A stretch of DNA of 64,000 nt from CAWIMX01 sp963837345 (GTDB lineage Bacteria; Acidobacteriota; Vicinamibacteria; Vicinamibacterales; CAVVIG01): NCBI GenBank assembly GCA_963837345.1, contig CAWIMX010000001.1, forward strand, positions 434,001-498,000, given 5' to 3'. The notes under the pieces were generated by a model that had not been told where the DNA came from, ran no database searches, and saw only the letters and a list, made by a program, of their open reading frames with translations. The stretch's first letter is position 1. The number at the start of each line of letters is the position of its first letter. Below are positions 59,379 to 64,000 of this stretch, piece after piece. Position numbers and translations under genes: made by a program.

Positions 59379-59913
59379 GGCGTGGAACACCCAGTTCGGC
59401 CAGCCGGGCCGCGACGGCCTGGCCCGAGGTTGCCGGCGTTACCTGGCGATCGACGGCGAGAATGCGCCCGTCGGCGCCGATGTAGAACGTCCATCGCGCC
59501 GCAAACCCTGATGGTCGTAAGACGCCGTACGCGCGTGCCACGGTGCCATCCGGATCGCTCAGGATCGGGAAGGGGACGCCAAGCTCGCGGGCAAACCTGG
59601 CGTTCACATCGGGCCGATCCACGCTGGCGGCCACGTATCTTACGTTGAACCGCTCGACTTCGGCCGCGTTCACCATCAGGGATTTGCACTGCGCGGTGCA
59701 TCCTCCGGTGAACGCCTTCGGAAACCATGCGAGGACAATGGCTTGCCGTCGATCCAAAAAATCGGCCAGCGTGTAAATTTCTCCGTCCGAGCCCATCAGC
59801 GCAAACGGCGGCGCCTGGTCGCCCGCCCCGAGGGTCACCCCCGCAGGGCCGCGCGGCGACAGGACGCTGCGTGCGAGACCGACGGCCACGGCCCGAATCG
59901 TCGTGAGAATCAT
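59338..59913 (-). CDS. Peroxiredoxin, AhpC/TSA-BCP type
   Basis: 191 residues from ATG 59913. Thioredoxin-fold peroxidase with the active-site motif PKAFTGGC (peroxidatic C72, with P65 and T69) and a second cysteine C76; further SVDRPDVNARFARELGVPFPILSDPDG and a C-terminal WTFYIGADGRI strand. It reduces peroxides with electrons from thioredoxin-like partners. An N-terminal hydrophobic segment (TTIRAVAVGLARSVL) could be a weak membrane association. The 3' end overlaps the DUF349 start by 41 bases in a different frame. Confidence 0.92.
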   Translation of the reverse strand: MILTTIRAVAVGLARSVLSPRGPAGVTLGAGDQAPPFALMGSDGEIYTLADFLDRRQAIVLAWFPKAFTGGCTAQCKSLMVNAAEVERFNVRYVAASVDRPDVNARFARELGVPFPILSDPDGTVARAYGVLRPSGFAARWTFYIGADGRILAVDRQVTPATSGQAVAARLAELGVPRHDVARSLSHDHPA

Positions 59914-59973
59914 CGATCCATCACGCTGCCAGAATGCACGACGGAACGATTGTCGCACCCTTACACTGTCGGT

Positions 59974-60618
59974 TTGACGTCCTTCGACGATTTCGTCTCC
60001 CGGCTGGAACACGCGCTGACGGGTACGCTGCCGGGCAGCGCCGCGCATCTCCTCATGCAGCCGCACCCGCGTCGCGCGACGGCGGGCGCGAGGCTCGCGG
60101 CGCTCCGCGATGCCGCCGGGCTCGTGCTCCTGATCCCCGTGGGAGGCCTGCCGCATCTGGTGCTGACGCTCCGCCATCTCGCGCTCGGCCGTCACGCCGG
60201 CCAGATATCGTTCCCGGGCGGCGTGGTCGACCCGGGCGAGACGCTCGAAGGCGCTGCAATTCGGGAGGCCGGGGAGGAGATCGGCCTGGCCCCCGCGGGC
60301 GTTCGAATCCTGGGACGCCTCACGCCCGTCGACATCCTCGTCACGGGGTTCCGGCTGCACCCGGTCGTCGCCGCGCTGGCCGCGCGCCCGCGGCTGCGCG
60401 CCTCCGACGGCGAGGTCGAGCGGATTCTGGAGCTTCCCCTCTCCGCCCTGCTCGATCCGGCCGCCCTCGTCCGGACCGAGCGCCGGCGGGGCGACGTGCG
60501 GGTCGTGGCGCCGGCCTTCAGGGTGGGCGGAGAAGACATCTGGGGCGCGACGGCCATGGCGATTGCGGAGCTGCTGATCCTGGCGGGCTGGAAGCCGTTC
60601 GGGGGGCCTGATCGATGA
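59974..60618 (+). CDS. Nudix hydrolase, probable CoA pyrophosphatase
   Basis: About 214 residues from TTG 59974 (TTG 59950 is an alternative); the frame is open further upstream but not homologous. The Nudix box fits exactly: G-VVDPG-E-TLEGAAI-RE-AGEEIGL. It is preceded by LVLTLRHLALGRHAGQISFPGG, where the L..R....H.GQ.SFPGG pattern is characteristic of the CoA/acyl-CoA pyrophosphatase group. A TACACT box (59962-59967) sits 6 bases before the TTG, implying a leaderless message. Divergent from the peroxiredoxin gene. Confidence 0.85.
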   Translation: MTSFDDFVSRLEHALTGTLPGSAAHLLMQPHPRRATAGARLAALRDAAGLVLLIPVGGLPHLVLTLRHLALGRHAGQISFPGGVVDPGETLEGAAIREAGEEIGLAPAGVRILGRLTPVDILVTGFRLHPVVAALAARPRLRASDGEVERILELPLSALLDPAALVRTERRRGDVRVVAPAFRVGGEDIWGATAMAIAELLILAGWKPFGGPDR

Positions 60619-60694
60619 TCCGTGCACATCCTGCACGTTCGGCACGTCAATGTGCAGGTCATGGCGCAATACTCGGCCGATCAGGTGTCGAATT

Positions 60695-60724
60695 TTGCCG
60701 ATTCTGCATGAAATCGGCGATAAT
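60695..60724 (+). promoter_or_regulatory. glnA promoter with an operator dyad in the spacer
   Basis: TTGCCG (60695-60700) and GATAAT (60719-60724), 18 bases apart. The spacer holds GCCGATT (60697-60703) and AATCGGC (60712-60718), a perfect 7-bp dyad with 8 bases between, so a bound regulator would occlude polymerase. Transcription would start near 60731, leaving about 80 nt before the glnA ATG. Confidence 0.55.
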
Positions 60725-60811
60725 GCAGACCTTGGCGTTGGCGCGCTATCATGCGCATTCCTAGCGGAGTTCCGCACTTCAAGTTTCAGCTGACGCAAAA
60801 GGGGGGACGCG

Positions 60812-62986
<2,175 letters not shown>

Positions 62987-63003
62987 TCGACCGCTCGATC
63001 GAA

Positions 63004-63033
63004 CGGGCGCAGGCGCGCGAAGGCCTGCGCCCG
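63004..63033 (+). terminator. Strong hairpin after glnA
   Basis: CGGGCGCAGGC (63004-63014) and GCCTGCGCCCG (63023-63033) form an 11-bp perfect stem with an 8-nt loop, beginning 18 bases past the glnA stop. Only GTTCCCC follows, so it lacks a proper U tract, but its position and stability favour termination. Confidence 0.65.
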
Positions 63034-63139
63034 GTTCCCCAGTTCCTCAGTGCCCCCGCCTCCCCTATACTTGTGCGCATGGGTGTCAGTCTGTCCCCGA
63101 GACCGTGCGCGGTCTCCTGCCGGCTCGACGGGCGGTAAG

Positions 63140-64000
63140 TTGGCGAAACGGGCCGGGAGGGCGCGAACCCTCTTCGACAACCTGGACGCGGTCGAGAGCG
63201 GGACGGCCGGCGCGGCCCCTCCCGGCGGAGGCGGGCCGGGCATCACCGAGGCCGTCGCCCTGCACGAGGCGGCCCAGGCGCGCTATCTCAATTACGCGCT
63301 GTCGGTGATTACGGCGCGGGCCCTGCCCGACGTCCGCGACGGACTGAAACCTGTCCAGCGCCGCATCCTGTACACGATGTGGCAACAGAACCTCACGGCC
63401 GACGCCAAACACCGGAAGTGCGCGAAGGTGGTTGGCGACGTGATGGGGAGCTTCCATCCGCACGGCGACGCCGCACTTTATGAAACGCTCGTGCGGATGG
63501 CGCAGCCCTTTTCGCTCCGCTACCCCCTCGTCGACGGATCGGGCAATTTCGGATCGCTCGACGGCGACAGCGCGGCGGCGATGCGCTACACCGAGTGCCG
63601 GCTGGCGCGCGTGAGCGATGAGCTGCTCACCGAGATCGAGCAGCAGACGGTGCCGTTCCGCCCCAACTACGACGGCACGAAGACCGAGCCTGTCGTGCTG
63701 CCGGCGCGCATTCCCAACCTGCTCGCGAACGGCGCCACCGGCATCGCGGTGGGCATGGCCACCAACGTCCCGCCGCACAATCTGGGCGAGGTGTGCAGCG
63801 CCCTGATCAAGCTGCTCGACAACGAGGACCTGGGCAACACCGCGCTCTGCCGGGTGATCAAGGGGCCCGACTTCCCCACCGGAGGCCAGATCCTGAACAC
63901 GTCGGAGGAGCTGCGCGAGATCTACAAGACCGGCTCGGGCTCGATCCGGCTGCGCGGCACCTGGGACATCGGTCCGGAGACGCGCTCGACCAGGACGATC
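63140..64000 (+). CDS. Type IIA DNA topoisomerase subunit A (GyrA/ParC), 3' end beyond the window
   Basis: 287 codons from TTG 63140 (no other in-frame start upstream; GGGCGG precedes it). After a 35-residue low-complexity leader comes LNYALSVITARALPDVRDGLKPVQRRILYTM, GDVMGSFHPHGDAALYETLVRMAQPFS, and the active site SAAAMRYTECRL with catalytic Tyr150. It breaks and rejoins DNA with an ATPase partner subunit. GyrA and ParC cannot be told apart without the C-terminal domain. Position 111, which is Ser83 in E. coli GyrA, is Ala; E115 holds the second quinolone contact. A TATACT box at 63066-63071 may be its -10. Confidence 0.93.
   Translation, partial: MAKRAGRARTLFDNLDAVESGTAGAAPPGGGGPGITEAVALHEAAQARYLNYALSVITARALPDVRDGLKPVQRRILYTMWQQNLTADAKHRKCAKVVGDVMGSFHPHGDAALYETLVRMAQPFSLRYPLVDGSGNFGSLDGDSAAAMRYTECRLARVSDELLTEIEQQTVPFRPNYDGTKTEPVVLPARIPNLLANGATGIAVGMATNVPPHNLGEVCSALIKLLDNEDLGNTALCRVIKGPDFPTGGQILNTSEELREIYKTGSGSIRLRGTWDIGPETRSTRTI

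Noticed and set aside
57336..59648. A 770-codon plus-strand frame opposite the DUF349 gene
   Set aside because: Low-complexity Arg/Leu/Gly sequence without domains; the minus-strand frame has clear DUF349 repeats.
60619..60694. Possible riboswitch upstream of glnA (CCTGCAC/GTGCAGG and related inverted repeats)
   Set aside because: It lies upstream of the predicted promoter, so it would not be in the leader, and it matches no riboswitch class I know.

Overview
The window is high-GC chromosomal DNA and reads as a member of the Acidobacteriota, most likely of the Vicinamibacteria type. The evidence is two 'duplicated orphan' MacB/FtsX permeases (ADOP family), a VWFA-related acidobacterial secreted protein, a type III glutamine synthetase, a UPF0182 membrane protein, a carboxypeptidase-regulatory/TonB-type outer membrane barrel, and frequent GTG/TTG starts with 4-base gene overlaps. 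Assignment is by protein content only; there is no rRNA gene here. I saw no CRISPR array, tRNA, phage or complete transposon.

Layout. 1-2 kb: purD (cut by the window start), then rpsU behind a near-consensus promoter, a double zinc-ribbon protein and a STAS anti-sigma antagonist. 2-8.8 kb: a tightly coupled surface-glycan operon with a UbiA-type prenyl-phosphate phosphoribosyltransferase, a coiled protein, and four GT4 glycosyltransferases in the order A-B-B'-A'. 8.8-16.3 kb, minus strand: an exported protein and a barrel protein, then a multidomain sensor kinase and its sigma54-type response regulator. 16.4-19.8 kb: glgC (frameshifted), eno and gpmA. 19.8-26.3 kb: a small helical protein with its own promoter and terminator, a solute:sodium symporter, a methylmalonyl-CoA mutase large subunit coupled to two Opp/Dpp-type ATPases, a decayed four-helix-bundle gene, and a LolD/MacB-type ATPase. 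26.3-30 kb: a PilM/GspB-like fusion and acs (frameshifted). 30-34.4 kb: an ADOP permease and a 42-residue membrane peptide, divergent from a PhoP/PhoQ-like two-component pair across a symmetric operator. 34.4-39.9 kb: an ExeA/GspA-type ATPase, inositol-3-phosphate synthase, a methyltransferase, an SDR and a VWFA protein. 40-45.5 kb: an MbfA-like iron exporter, a BON protein, two alpha/beta hydrolases, a PadR-PspC-ferredoxin operon and apaG. 45.5-45.7 kb: a 223-bp imperfect palindrome. 45.7-55.3 kb: ispG, a quinone-reductase/cytochrome c operon, UPF0182 and a second ADOP permease. 55.4-64 kb: a LOG-type hydrolase, a two-domain FKBP, a long DUF349 protein, a peroxiredoxin, a Nudix hydrolase, glnA (type III) and the start of a type IIA topoisomerase A subunit.

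The most interesting regulatory structure is at 32.6 kb. Two identical GTTCAG-N5-GTTCAG direct repeats face outward, each about one helical turn upstream of a -10-like box that lies only 6-7 nt from the start codon, so both divergent messages look leaderless. This would place the response regulator gene and the peptide/permease pair under one regulator, as in PhoP-type circuits.

Three conserved genes (glgC, acs and a PspC-domain gene) each carry one frame disruption. Since glgC and acs are central metabolic genes, assembly indels are at least as likely as real decay. Anyone using the protein set should repair these three loci first.
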